From: Peromyscus leucopus
Taxonomy: Eukaryota > Chordata > Mammalia > Rodentia > Cricetidae
DNA length: 64,000 nucleotides
Direction: 5' to 3'
Assembly: GCF_004664715.2 (NCBI RefSeq)
Contig: NC_051071.1
Location: 28,761,661-28,825,660, forward strand
The notes under the pieces: model-generated
What the model was told of the DNA's origin: nothing
Databases searched by the model: none
Seen by the model: only the letters and a program-made list of their open reading frames with translations
Shown here: one piece after another, positions 1 through 12,850 of the stretch
Layout: the number at the start of each line of letters is the position of its first letter
Position numbering within the stretch: the first letter of the stretch is position 1
Made by a program: the position numbers and the translations under genes

Positions 1-474
1 TATCCAACAGACTTTACTGTGAAGCATGAATTTTGAAGGAGTGTCCTATCTTATCTTGGAAAAGTTCATCAGCCACTTTCTTTTGTGTCCTTCTTGTTCA
101 ATTTAAATGGTATACTGTCAACAGTTGAGGCAAGGGCAGTTTCTTGCCCAATGCCTAACTTTGTCACAATAAAAGAAAATTCCATATGGAGGTTATTTGA
201 TGCTCATCATTCTTTTTTTGTAGTAAATTGGTACTCCCAGGAGCAGATGTGTCTCACTGTCATGAAAAGCCTTGGGTTATTAAAACATCTTAAATACCAT
301 ATTCTGTAGATCTCTGAAGTGTTTGAACAACATCCATTTACTCAAACTGTATCTCTGTATGACCCTGAAAACATACCTAACATGACTACAAGTTTTATTA
401 TTACAGATAACTACTAAACTGCATTTATTTCTTAATTACACATTACATTTTTGAGTGAGCTGCATAGGTACAAT
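1..474. other. Unassigned AT-rich DNA
   Basis: No recognisable gene or repeat. The open frame at 85-309 has no signal, motif or codon pattern suggesting a protein. Confidence 0.5.
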
Positions 475-630
475 ACCTTAAACAAGAGTAGAATATATAT
501 ACAATATGTTGTAACAAAAATAACATTAAATTTGTATCAATATATAAATACCATAAACAAGAGTAGAAATATATGTACAGTATGCTATAACAAAAATAAC
601 CTTAATTTTGCATCAATATACAAAAATCCA
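475..630. repeat. 75-bp tandem duplication, two copies
   Basis: Copy 1 (475-549) and copy 2 (550 to about 630) share the order 'aaacaagagtag', an AT-rich stretch, 'taacaaaaataac', then 'catcaatata' or a close variant. They differ by scattered substitutions and one or two single-base indels, so the duplication is not very recent. Neither copy matches a transposon I recognise. Confidence 0.85.
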
Positions 631-1895
631 CACTTGTTAAATATTTGAGATTAATAGTTGTTTTTCAGTTTAAAGGTAGATTCAATAATATATCATTTTA
701 TCCTATCATTCCTATACCCTTTTTCCTTTCCAGAAAAAATATCCTTGAATACAACCTGCTTTGTTTACTTTTTTCCTGACCATGATCAGTTACAATTTGT
801 AACCAACCACCATAAATAATGACAAACATTTATAACCCACCCAATGACCAAAACCACCCACTACATTTCTTGGGACTGTGGTTGTTGTATTCCCTAGACT
901 GTTTCCTGTTGTCTGGGGGCAATGACATCTTTAGGAGACCTTGAGAAAATTGGGACAGTGATCAAGTCCTAGAAGAGCTAATTTTATCATTTATTGTCTA
1001 GTCTCTGTGTAATAGGAAAGTACAGAGCTTATCTGAGGTCCTGGTTGGAGTAGTCTGTGAGGCTAGACCATCTCAGCTAGCAACTTTGAAGTTTATCTGG
1101 ATGTAGAATGTTGAAACTGCAACAGGTGCATTCTGAGACTGAATCATCTGGGCTATTTGTTTTCGTTGGTATTTGTTCTTTTTTTCTGAAAATGTACAAA
1201 CTTTTAAAGGTAACATATATGTGCATTGACACAAATATGAAATGTGCAGTACATAAGTCAGCTAAAGATGATTTTTTTTGTTCTATGTTTGAGTAGGTAA
1301 AAGGCAGGTCAACTTTATAAGTCTGATTGAACTACATATCCAAACTGTAATCTAACTTTTCATCTATGTTATATGAAAGGATGGCATGTAATAAGTCATG
1401 AGGACTCTGTAGCCAATAAGATTTATCATGTTTCCTCTAGTCTCAGAGATGTTCCCTTGTCAAGGGATCAGCATATATGTCACCTGTGCTGTAGTCCTTT
1501 TAACTTTTTCCCTCATGTCTGCAGCCAATATCCTTAGGAGGTCTTCCCCAATCAAATATTATCTTTATTAATTTTGAAGAGAAACAGAACTTTTTGTTTC
1601 CTGTGGAAACAAAGGAATAACCTCTCTCCTAACACAACATATTTCCTGACTTCCATTTTGAAGCCAAGACATTTATAAAGTATATAGGCTGGTATAATTC
1701 AGCAATCTCTTCCATAATCCATTGTCTCTCAGCAGCTATTTTTTTTGTACATTAGCATTTAAAAAATTCAAAGTCAACAAAGTACCATGCAGGCTCCAGA
1801 CACCCTGTGTATTTCCCGTCTTTATGTGGCTTATTATATTTTTATATTATTTTACTCATTCTTTAAAGACTTTATTATTTTTAAACTATTTTTTC
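631..1895. other. Unassigned AT-rich DNA
   Basis: I see no gene, SINE or LTR signature. The short open frames (for example 1108-1296 and 1722-1928) are at the length expected by chance in AT-rich DNA. Confidence 0.5.
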
Positions 1896-2420
1896 TATGA
1901 CTGTAGAAAAATTTCTAAACAGTCTTAATAAATAAAAACACAGAGCCAAATATACGGGTGAAAGCCTTAGAGAAGGATCAGAGGAATAGGAGAAACCATG
2001 AGCTAACCTCACCTCAACAAATCTGCAGCTTCCACAAGGAGCTTCTTCGTGTATACTCATGATTTTATGCCTTTTCTTTTCTGTTTTCTCATTGACTCTC
2101 AGCCCAGCTACATCACTTTCTCTTCCTACACAGCTCTATCACTTTCTGTCTGTCTCTACAGACCTCCAGACCTCTATGGTTGGTACTGGGATTAAACGTG
2201 TCACCTTGCTTGGCTCTGTTCCCTAGTGTGGCCTTGAACACACACAGAGATCCTGCCTGCTAACTAATAGGATTAAGGTTGTGTGCTACCACTGCCTGAC
2301 TTCTTTGTTTACTTAAAATGGCTTGATATTTCTTCTGAACACCAGGCAAGCTTTATTTATTAAAGCACAAATAAAATATCACCACATTTCAGCACAAATA
2401 AAAATATCACCACATATGAC
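1896..2420 (-). mobile_element. Solo ERV LTR with 6-bp TSD, B1-containing family
   Basis: The LTR occupies 1902-2414 and is bounded on the plus strand by TG and CA. It is flanked by perfect 6-bp direct repeats TATGAC (1896-1901 and 2415-2420), the length typical of class II (ERVK) integrases. Read on the minus strand, it begins TGTGGTGATA, has AATAAA-rich U3 sequence and contains two B1-like modules ending in 'tttaatcc'. The same family recurs at 38538-39010. No internal retroviral sequence adjoins it, so it is a solo LTR. Confidence 0.85.
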
Positions 2421-2793
2421 GGTCTATATCCACTTTTTATTGTATCTATTAAAAGTTTTCTCAGTCTGGATCTCTTTACTGCATAGCTGCAGCCTTCTCT
2501 GACCATGAGGCTAACCTTAAAAAACCAAGCCATTCATGGCACAGCTCTGGTGGCTAGCTCTATCCTCTTTGGTTCTCTGAGAGCCTAGCCTCATGCTGGT
2601 GTGTTTAATACCCCAGTTCTGGGGAAGCTGCTGTGCCTATGATGCAGCAATCATTTAACTAGAATACTGGCTACTCAAGTGCTCTGCTGCACAGCAGGGC
2701 CTCTTAAAAGAGCCACAACTCTGTATACCAAGCCTACCTGAGAGACTGATTTCTCAGGCCCTATGTGGATCTTTGAGCCTCACGTTGGGGGCC
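2421..2793 (-). mobile_element. ERVK-like 5' leader remnant with tRNA-Lys-like primer site
   Basis: Immediately inside the LTR at 2797, the minus strand reads TGGCCCCCAACGTGAGGC (about 2776-2793). It matches the expected tRNA-Lys(1,2) primer-binding site of class II retroviruses at about 16 of 18 positions. The sequence leftward to 2421 is then probably the untranslated leader. No gag, pol or env frame survives; the rest of the provirus is missing, and a different LTR lies at the left end. Confidence 0.65.
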
Positions 2794-2796
2794 ATA

Positions 2797-3150
2797 TGTG
2801 TAATAAGTCTTTTTCTGTCTCACCAGCCAGCTTCCAAATAATGACATGAGGACTTCTTATTAATTATGAAAGCTTGGCCTTTAGCTTAGGCTTGTCTTAA
2901 CTAGCTCTTGTAACTTAAATTTATCCATTTATATTAATCAACATTCTGTCACAAAGCATTATTTCTCTTTCATCTTGCAGATCCTGTTTCCTCTCTGTGT
3001 CTCTTATCATCTCCTCCTTTATTTTTTCCAGAATCTTCTCTGTCTCTCAAAGTCCTGGCTATATCTCATGCCTAGCTATTGTCCTTCAGCTTTTTATTAC
3101 ATCAATCACAGCAAATACATCTTTACACAGTATACAAATATCCCACAATA
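2797..3150 (-). mobile_element. ERVK-like LTR, 5' LTR of a truncated provirus
   Basis: On the plus strand the element runs through 'ccaaataatgacat', 'gaaagcttggcctt', 'tagctattgtccttcagc' and a terminal 'cccacaata'. The same order occurs in the LTRs at 12851-13521 and 36932-37453. The adjoining primer-binding site on its left shows it was the 5' LTR of a minus-strand provirus. Confidence 0.75.
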
Positions 3151-3292
3151 GTTGCTACTTCATAACTGTAATTTTGCTACTGTTATGAATCATAATGTAA
3201 CTATCTGATATTTCTGATGGTCTTAAGTGACCCCTGTGAAAGAGTCCTTTAACCCCCAATGGGGTCAAGACCCTCAGGTTGAGAACCACTGT
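3151..3292. mobile_element. Truncated URR1 hAT DNA transposon
   Basis: The block contains 'ttgctacttcataactgt', 'tgctactgttatgaatc' and the terminal inverted repeat 'ttgagaaccactg' at its right end, all hallmarks of the rodent URR1 (hAT-Charlie) family. Its left part is replaced by the ERV LTR ending at 3150. A non-autonomous element without coding capacity. Confidence 0.8.
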
Positions 3293-4149
3293 ACTAAATT
3301 ACCTTTTTAGAGTTGCTTATGTAAATTAGCAACTTATTTGTCAACAGAAGGCTAACTTTTGTGGTATTGGGGTAAATAATGGTTAATCCTGTGATCTGGT
3401 TCCACAATCAAATGTACTTGGTCCCTAGTTATCAGGCGAAGGTAGGTACTCATGCAGATGACCATGTCAGAATGTACAAAAAAAAGTTGTTAGAAGGCTT
3501 ATTTTAGTGTTGGCTAGAGAAGTAAACAAATTTGCACAAGTTTTAAGGGATCAACTAAAATTTAATTGGTGAATAACTTTAGAGCAATTTACACAAGGTT
3601 CAGATCAGAATATGAGGAGAGCAAAATATGACCAGTGTGAAGTGATGTCAAGATACTATACATGCTAGTTCTTTCATGTATTCAGTGCTTACCCTTTGAC
3701 ATTCTATCACAAATTCTGGAATATAGAGCCCAGGTTGCTTCTACATAGAGGAACTCTTTAGGTGTTTGAAAAATCACAGGCAGAAATAGACTTATAGACT
3801 TCTGAATATACACCCATTAAAGACAAGATGGGGGGCTGCCACAAAAGCACACACATGGGATAGTATAATCAAGGACCTCGCAGGGAATGCTGAAACACTT
3901 GCAAATAAAAATAGTGTTTTGAAGGATGTGAAGTGAAACAGATGGTCCTTAAGAATTAGACTGGGAAAACAGCCAGGATGAAAGCTTCTGAGCATCCTAT
4001 GGGGCTCAGCTCTCAGAACCTGTAGTCTTTGCTCAGGTAGCTGCATGAAAGGGGTAAATCATGAGTCTATGTATCTAATAATAGCTTTCCTTTACAGTAT
4101 AAATGGGATTTAATTGATGAATATCAGCTACATATGCAATAGGATACTT
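3293..4149. other. Unassigned DNA
   Basis: No gene or confident repeat. The minus-strand open frame at 3792-4046 has no recognisable domain. Confidence 0.45.
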
Positions 4150-4700
4150 TTATTCTATATGTAGTGAAATGACCACCACCATCAAATTAATATGCCTATC
4201 ACTTCATAGCTATCATTTTTGTTTATGTGAATGAAACCATACACAACCTAGTATCTTACCAATTTTAAATGTACTGCACAGTAAGATCATCACTATTGTC
4301 ACCTTATACTTCAATAGACCTCCAGAAAATTTTTTCCTGTATAGTAGAAACTTTGTACCCTTATTTAACTATCTCCTTATCTCTCCCCACACCTCCAGGG
4401 CCAAAGTACCACCATTCTACTATGCTTCATCTTAGTTGCAACATGTGATTCAGATTACACAGTGCAGTTTCCATGTGCCTGCCTTATTTGGTGCAATGTC
4501 TATTAGGTTAATCCACGCTGTTGTAAATGACAGTCCAGTCTTTTTTTCCAAAAGGAATATGCTCCACATATGTATACAACTCTGTCACTTTGTTCTAACC
4601 CACCCACACATACTTAAGTCGATTACCTTTGTTGTTGTGAATAGTGCTATAGAAAGCATAATTGTTTACTGCTGTAGAATAGTTGATATTGTGAAGAACA
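4150..4700 (-). mobile_element. Ancient L1 (L1M-type) 3' region
   Basis: The stretch retains an ordered series of old L1 3'-UTR antisense landmarks: 'cctatcacttcatag', 'tagacctccagaaaat', 'ccaccattctactatgc', 'gttgtaaatgacag' and 'gttgtgaatagtgct'. Divergence is high, as expected for an element older than rodents. Confidence 0.65.
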
Positions 4701-4764
4701 CTAAGATACAGGAGACAATCTCAGACTATGATTCTTGAGTAACCATTGTCTTGGATCTAAAGGA

Positions 4765-4920
4765 GTTTGGTTTCTGGCTCTGGCTATAGCACTAATTAGT
4801 TAGGTCTATGAACCTTCAGAAGATCTTTCTTTCTTTCTTTTTTTTCTTTGACTCCTCCAGAAAACGGGATATGATTAAGCGCAACATGGCTGTTGTAATT
4901 TTTATGCTAAATGTCTCAAA
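4765..4920 (-). mobile_element. MIR SINE with internal pyrimidine tract
   Basis: 'tttggtttctggctctggctatagcactaa...' followed by 'gaccttcagaag...ctttgactcctccag...aaaacggg' follows the MIR reverse complement. A (TTTC)n/T-rich tract at about 4828-4848 expands the middle. Confidence 0.55.
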
Positions 4921-6046
4921 GGCTCATGTGTGGAAAGCTTAGTCAACAGTGGACTGAACCAGTGATAGGTAGTGGGATCTGGCAGAAGGAAGTCTGACCT
5001 TGAAGGAAATATTGGGACTCTAGCCATCTCAAGGTGAGATGTACTACTCCATTACACATTCATGCATGATGCTCCACCTCACCATAGGCCCAAAGATACA
5101 AAGCCATACAGCTGTTAGACCTCTGAAAGAGTTAACCAGAATAATTTTTTTCTCTTTTAAGTTGTTTGCCCTAAACATTTTGTTACAGAGACAGAGGTGT
5201 GGCCAACACACTGGTTTGAGAATTTGGAGTTTGAGTGAGAAAGTGTTTTTCTTCCCATCTCACTGTTTTTGCAAGATAATCAGCCTCTGACACCACAGTA
5301 GAGTCCTCAATTGTAACATGCATGTGCATTCTTCAAGTCAGTGTGAGGATTAGGGAACATGATGGATATGAAATACATAGAGCTGTGCTTGGGCTGCACT
5401 TAACACTACAAATATACTGTCATTACATGTGTGCATGGTGGTATTGTGTTCCTATATGTGTCTTTAGTAGAATAAATGTCATAGCACCACATGCTAACAT
5501 CATGCTGTCATGGCTCACTCAGGTACATTCCCTTTCCTGTGTTCTGTGGGTGTCTGTCACTGACTGAGGTGCTCACAATGGACAGCTACTGGATTTCTGG
5601 GAACTTCCTTCTCAACAACAGTGACTATGATTAAGCTAATAAAATGTCCAAATTCTTGGAGAAGGACTAAATGTCTTTATGAGCACTGCACTTTTAAAAA
5701 CAAGCCTTTATATATACACAAGTCCTTTCTGTATTCATGAATATTTAATATTTTGAGAAATAATTAAATGTTTATGAGTCAAGTGAGTTTTTTTAAAACA
5801 AAGTATTGATGAATTGTAAGAGACTTCAGACAGCTGTGTCAGTACTTTTCAGTCTGATACACTAAACATCTAAAGAAGTGAAATACAGCAGTTTCATTTA
5901 AAGCAAACTCCTAGCTTCAACCGCCACTTCCCTGAGGTGAGGTAAAGGAAAGCTAATAAAATAATTTTTGTTCATGGGAGATTCTTTCAATTTCTTACTC
6001 TAAGAACAATTACTTTCATGTAGAATTCTATACACATTGTGTGAGC

Positions 6047-6048
<2 letters not shown>
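4921..6048. other. Unassigned DNA
   Basis: No gene, SINE or LTR recognised. Open frames at 5039-5290 and 5322-5567 are short and carry no known motif. Confidence 0.45.

Positions 6049-6100
<52 letters not shown>
6049..6100. repeat. (GT)n microsatellite
   Basis: An uninterrupted GT dinucleotide tract of about 50 bp, likely length-polymorphic. Confidence 0.97.
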
Positions 6101-6103
<3 letters not shown>

Positions 6104-6315
6104 TGTTATAGGTCAGGGTCAAACACAGTAAAAGTAAGTTAAGGATGATTCAGAGACAGAAATAAAAAGCTTCATCCACAACACAAGAATAAAACACAGC
6201 AGAAATGAGGAAAAAACAGATTTTATCTACCATATACCTGTCTTTCTTAGTTTTCTTATCTACTGCTTTTATCTGAAATACTGTTTAACCTTTACTGTAT
6301 AAAAATGATTAAGAC

Positions 6316-6495
6316 TAGAGAGAGAGCTCAGCAAGTAAAGGCACTTGCCAAATCTGATGGCCTGTGCTTTATCTCAGTGATCTACATGGTGGAAGGAGAG
6401 ACTCAATTCCTGGAAGTTGGCCTATGACTTTAACGTATGTCCTGTTTCATGTGCATACTTGTACAAACACATAAATAAAGAAATGTCAGAAAAAG
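6316..6495 (+). mobile_element. B3-like tRNA-derived SINE
   Basis: Starts with a degenerate pol III A-box region ('gagagagctcagcaagtaaaggc'), continues through 'acatggtggaaggagagac' and ends near 'acacataaataaagaaatg'. This is the standard order of B2/B3-class SINEs. Diverged and probably inactive. Confidence 0.7.
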
Positions 6496-6726
6496 TGCCC
6501 AACAAATTTAAATAAAATTCTGTTTTATGTTTGTTACTATCAATATCCATGACTGACACAGTTTTTAAAACATTCATGCTGATGACATCATAGAAGATTT
6601 TTATGGGCTTCACAATTTAAGATAGGGCATGGTTCCTGCATTTTCTGCTAGAGATGCCACAAGCCACTTATTTTTGCTGAGTGTATGAACTACAAGTTTA
6701 GTTTGGGTTGAGATACTGTGTGCAAT

Positions 6727-6786
6727 GTATATACATATATATATGCATACACACACACACACACAAATTTATATATATATAAATTT
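6727..6786. repeat. AT/AC-rich simple repeat with palindromic end
   Basis: (AT)n and (AC)n tracts are followed by AAATTT-(AT)5-AAATTT (6765-6786), a perfect 22-bp palindrome. Confidence 0.9.
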
Positions 6787-7419
6787 GAAAGTGTGGTACA
6801 AAGAATGTAGAATGTGAAATATCTTATTTATATTTTTATTTTTCTAATGCTGAAATGACAATATTTTGGATAAATTTTAAATTTTATTTCTGTTTTTCTT
6901 TTTAAATTTGGCCATTAGAAAATCTGAGAGCACACATGTGGCCTGCATTATATTTCTGTTAGTCAGTAATTGAATAGAGTTACTTATTTAAAGAACATAG
7001 AATCATTTTGGACTAACCATATTTAATAGACCAAAAGTTGAATGTGGTTATACATAAGCTATTATATGCAGTAAGGTTAGAGCACTTTTTAGATGACCTT
7101 ACACCAAATGAAGGTAGGAAAACAGAGCATTAGGTTATGTTTTCTGGTGTTGTGTTGGTTTATGAATAAGACTTCATGAGTCTCCTCAAGCAAAAAAAAA
7201 ATAGCTATTATTATTTGCTTTTCCTTCCAATGCATTTTTAGGATAATCACAAAAATAATTTAATGGTGAAATACCCTTTGAAGTGCTTACCAAACACATA
7301 TCCCTGGGACATTTATAATTTTGTTAGAAATGAAGATGGTGAATCCCTCTGTTAGAGATATATATATATATGTCTAGGCAATGACTGCTATATACATGGA
7401 CTGCCATGCAAATAATCGT
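6787..7419. other. Unassigned AT-rich DNA
   Basis: No gene recognised. A short (AT)n tract lies at about 7359-7371. Confidence 0.45.
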
Positions 7420-7456
7420 TGTTCAATAAACATTTGTTGAGTGGATGAATGAATGT
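7420..7456 (+). mobile_element. L2 3'-end fragment
   Basis: 'gttcaataaacatttgttga' followed by 'gtggatgaatgaatg' matches the L2/CR1 3' terminus, a short diagnostic relic. Confidence 0.5.
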
Positions 7457-10400
7457 TGCATGCTAGCAGAGCATCCATACCCCTAGTTTGTGTGGTGTGA
7501 TGAGTCCTGAGTCCTGGGAGGCCCTTGGCTATCAACTTGGAATACGCATGACCAAGGGCAACACATATCTCATCTTCCCAGCGTTGTCTTAATGGTGGGT
7601 AATTTAAGCCCCATTTTTACATCAAAGCAAAAAGTATTGTACGAAAGTGGTAGAATCTCATGAATTTTAAGATAGAACAAATAAGAGACTTCAAAGGAAT
7701 GACATCCTGGTGACAGATTTTATAAGGCTAGGTTCACAATGACTGACATCTTCTCTCCTCTGCCTGTTGATCCATTCTATACTATGTTGGCAAGTTTACA
7801 TGGACCTGTTCAAACAGCTAACCTAATCCTGAATGAGAAGAACCACTGCTATCAGGCACCCTATGGTGGTCTGGGGATCCTACCTAGATTTCACCTTGCA
7901 TCAATCACCTATTAGAATAGCAACCATCTTCCTATAAGTATCATACAGAAATTGGTTTCTACTTTTCTCCTGATAAGACACCAACACTTTCACTGTGATA
8001 TCATGACATAAAGTCCCAAATCTCCAGGACTAGTGATTAAATTATGGTTCTCACATGCTGCTTGCTACCTTTGTAATTTCTCAATACAACCAAGTAGGTA
8101 ACCTGTAAGTTATATTCCAACTATATTCCAGGTGTCATTTTCCCTGCATTTAGATCTGCTAGTTAGTTAAAGTGAGGATGCAAGGCTTGATACAGCCTTA
8201 ACGGGACTTTAGCTCAAGAACCTATTCTATCTTTCTTTCCTTCCTACACACATAACTCTCAATAGGGAGAGTGGCTACTTAATCTGGTTGTTAGTAGGGG
8301 CTGAGCATCCTTGGAGCATCAGGCTCCTCTGTGCATGTTGGACATTTGCACTATTTGGGTGATGTCTGGAGTGATCTATCTGTGTCAGTGGCTGTGTGAC
8401 TATTGTCTAATACAGAGGGATCAACCTCACATGGCCATAAATAAAATCCATACCCTCAATTATATTCCACAATCCCATCTAGTTTTCTATGAAGATACTT
8501 TTCTTTTGATTTTCATTCTTTTTTTCTCCACATTTTAGTGTTTTTTTCTAAACATAGTGGGGAGGGGTTTTAAGTGATTAAATTTCCGCTGGAACTATAT
8601 ATAGCTTTGTAGAATATCAAAGAGGGATACATCATGTATCACTGAAGAGAATCAGCAGATTTATATCAAACATACTGCAATCTTGTTTGGAAGCTATTTT
8701 GTGTCTTTTCCTATTGTAACATGAATACATCTCTGTTCATCCCAGAAAGGACACTGATGGTAGACCAATGAACTGATCCACTCATGTCTAGCTTAGTGAG
8801 TCACTGAGCTGATGGGGGTTAGCTGCAGGATTGCCGGTGCCTCCATGAAGCTCTGTGATGAAAGGCTGTTTGCCTCAGCAGTTGTAGTTCTTACAGCTTT
8901 GAGGAGGGACTTTGTGAATTTTATGTTTTATAAGTTTCCTGAACTTGGTAAGTTTTGTAAGTACCCTGGGTCCTAGGAGCCTCCTTCTTCATATTTCAAT
9001 TTAGAGGAAAGTCTATATAACAAAAAACTATAACTGCTCACTGCTTGTACTCACGTAGTAAGTATGCCTTTAATCCCAACTGGCTAGAACATATGTAAGA
9101 TGAACAGACTATGCTGGCCTGAACTTGATTTGCTCAAGGAAGCCCTTGGAGGCCCAGGTTCTGTAGGGCATTTTTCCTGGTCTCATGCTTAATACTAGAA
9201 ATGAGGACCCTCTAGAGTTCACACCTACCTGTCAGGAAGGTGTGTCAGTTATAAGGTGAACCAAGACAGAGGTAGAAACAGATAATTCACACAAGGGGAT
9301 TTCTCCTTCTCTTAAGTATGATTTTAAACAACTGGAAATCTTGCTCTTTCCTATTCCCACCAAAACAAACCTGAAACGGTCATTGCAATGGATTTAACAA
9401 AATTATCCAATACTAATATTAGATAGGAAGAGAAAACAGAAGACAGAACAGTGCACCTTAACAGGGACCCTGTTACTTATCATGAATAATATCATAGATA
9501 AAACTATTTTGTTTAACTCAGAGGTTCCATAATTCTTATCAGTTAGAAGCACTTTCAAAGATCTTGTATTTGCTGTGGGTTCTGACACCATCCATTGTGA
9601 AGCAGGCCACTCTATACTGCTTACTAGCTTTCTCAGGGAGGTGACACAGAATCCTCCTTTGACCAAGGAATATCAGGCAGATTTACTACTTCCTTCCTTC
9701 TAGGAAATCATTGTGGGATGATCCTCAAAGGCTGTGAAGTATTGTCTAGGGCAGTGGAAGAGATGGAGTTTCATCTGCCCAGGCTCTACTGAAGGACCCC
9801 CAAAATGGCTCAGATTTCATGTCCTGGGCAAACATGGCAGTCTAGTCTAAGGTAAGTGAATGAAGGGCTTTTTGTTGTTTGAGGTGATTGTTACAGAACT
9901 TGGACTCTTTTAGTCTCTGTATATCTCAAGATATTTCATTTCCACCATATTTTACAATTATTCTTAAGAATTTCAAGTGAAGAAAAAGGGATAACTGGCG
10001 TAGTCCAAGGCCATCTCTCCTATACTTGTGAGAATGGGAACCCAGACTGTTGTCTGGTGTTTGATAATAGGGGAGTCCATGTTGTCCTAGGTCCACAACA
10101 TGTTCAAAATCAACACATTGCAATTGCTTTATCCTGGGAGGTCTGAGTTGATGATGAGATTAGATTTCCCAAGTCAAAAATAAATTATCATACACGTTTA
10201 CTATTTACAGTATTGTACTTATCAAACCCATGAAAGTCAGAGTTTTTGCTAAGGTAACTTTAAAATTTTACTGTTTCTCCATTTTTCACACAAACCTAGA
10301 ATTCCTTATGCAGTTCTTGATGACTATTTATGTGTATGATTTAATATTTAGCTAAAAGATTTAATCTAAGTATGAATGTGGAAATAGTTCTGCACATGAA

Positions 10401-12702
10401 TATGAAAAGTGTAAATAAATCTTTCCTTGAAAATGATGAAGGTCGAAAGATTGATCTTTCCATTGAGACATTTTGTTTGCCTCAGAGAAATCTTATATAA
10501 AGTCAAATCATAATTTCTATTTGGTTGTAAATGATGACACAAAACACGGCAGGCCTTAAATCTAAGGAATCAGTGAAAAACTCAGTGATACTCAGTGTTG
10601 CCAGCCATTGCTTTAACTTTTCAGAAGCCTTGGTGTTGTTTCTCCTACACAGAGATCATCTCTACACCCATTCTGTTTTTAGCAACATTCTGCTCTCATT
10701 CCCAAACCTTTTCTTTCTCTTTAATCATAATACATCAAAATTGGTTGCATTTGTTGTGCTTTTCTATGGCATTTAACACACATAGACATATTTAGCTACA
10801 ACCACAATGAAGGTTCAGAATCCTTTTAACACCTTAAATTCCCTTGTATTACTGATGGCAGCACCCTCCCTATCCTATAAGACCACTCCACAACAGTTGT
10901 CCCTTTTTACTTCCTTTTCTATATTTAAAAGAACACTTCTGTATTTAAAGAAGAAATATAATAATATGGTTAAAATTACAGAAAGAAAAGGCTCAGAGTG
11001 GAAATTCACTAATTATAAACTTGAAAGAAATTCAAATATGTACACCACCAACCAACATTTTTCACTATGATTCCCTCATCAAGTACATGGCACCTGAAAA
11101 TTATTTTGATAACTATTTCCCAATTCTCCCAACAAAACTCAATACAAGACCATTCTAAGTGTCTAGGGAAGATTAATTCACTATATACAATGGCTATTTT
11201 AGAATCTACTGAATTGAATCTCTTGTAAGAACAGCTGGAAGAGTCTAATAGGCTAATTATTAAACAGGGAATCCCCACAAGATGCAGGAAGATTTAATTA
11301 TTCACTCAGGTCCATCAAAGATTTAAAATATAAGAAGACACCACATCTGCCATAGAATATGACATTAGTATAACAACATTTATTGATGATAAATATTCAG
11401 TCATTAAAGAGCTTAAAGTTCAATTTTATGAGATAAGACGTACTTGCAATACAGTTAGTATTAGGTGGAAAGTGCATGGTGTGCAATGGAGCTAACACAG
11501 AGCTGGATGCATGAATGTTAGATGCTTGCCCATGGGTGACCTTTTCAAGAAGGACTTTAAATAAATTTATTTTGAGCCTTAAACTATTTTTTGGTTTTAA
11601 CTTTTTGAGTCTTAATCCATTTTTGTTTTTAACTGTTACATGACGTCACATTTTCTTCAATACCAGATATCCAATAATCTGATGTTTCTGAGTATTTATT
11701 TTGGTTATGATGGTCTTTTTCACATAGCAACTTACCCGCATTTCTGCCATCACATCAGAGTAAGGCACAAAGCTACATATTGCTGTAGAGATTTTTTTTT
11801 TTTTTTGCAGACATCTAAGTACAAAATTCATTGATTGAAAGTAAGAAAGGCTGTGACCAGTAGAATCTGTTGAACTTGCCACTATCTATTTAAAATTCTT
11901 AAAAGTGGAGCTGAGGGTCTCCTGAGGACGAACATGTGCCTGTGGGTTGCCACAAAGCAGGGTGCTCTGTTCTTCCAGTCTTTTCTTCTACTAGCTGCCA
12001 CATAGACTTCAGAAATTAATATACTACATATTATTCAATATATCTTTCTACTATTTCTGGTTCCCTGGTTGAACTTCAGCTAAAATAAGCCCGTTAAACT
12101 GTTGATATGAAGTCACTCAAGTGTTCCATATTGTCATTATCTGCTGTTTTTTGACTTCCCCAGAAGTTCACCTTGAGACAAGCAGTTTATTCAGAAGATG
12201 ACCCTAGGATTACAGTTAGGGAATTGGGGAAGTCAGCTAGGAAGCAGCAAATAAATGCTATACACTGGCTGTTTTGCTCATGGGCAACTGAGATCACAGC
12301 TGGAGACATCTGGAATGCCAAGCGAATGGTTTCAGTATTATCTCAGCCTAGCAGCAAATAGTGAGGATGAGTGAGTGTCAGTCAAATTTTCAGTTACCAT
12401 TGCTTAAGGGGCTTTTAAGGTCATTGAAACTAGCCTCACTTAGGACGTGCCCTGTCCTTCTCTTATAGTTCCCTCATCCAAGAAAAATCAAAGAATTAGT
12501 TTTATAAGTCTTCTCTGAAAGTGAAAAGTGAGTGTACCATGGCTGGGGAGAGGTGCTCTGTTGGGATTCACTGTACTTTCCCACTCTCACAGACAAGAAA
12601 ATAGTCTAGGCAGATCATTTGTTTGAGGGAAGTGGTTAGTGTAGCCCATCACAGTTCTGTTTCCAAAACCTTCTTAGATACTTTCCTGCAGAATACATAA
12701 CT
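7457..12702. other. 5.2 kb without recognised gene or clear repeat
   Basis: I see no exon, intact SINE or LTR. About 8735-9040 and 9050-9170 have the feel of old interspersed repeats; the latter holds a B1-like 'tgcctttaatccca', but I cannot name them. A T14 tract lies near 11791. 'tgacttcccca' near 12151 and 'tggggaagtca' near 12224 form an 11-bp inverted repeat. Open frames are all under 90 codons. Confidence 0.4.
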
Positions 12703-12723
12703 GATAATAATAATAATAATAAT
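12703..12723. repeat. (ATA)n trinucleotide microsatellite
   Basis: About seven ATA/TAA units, just upstream of the LTR at 12851. Confidence 0.9.
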
Positions 12724-12850
12724 GTTTGTGTTGATAGTGACATTCTTATCAAGAAAGAAGTTGCCTTCTTCTGTCACACTAAGTTTCATGAGTGTTTGTG
12801 ATATCTGTTTGCCCATGAAAAATGGACTTATGACCGTAGGAGGACTTTCT

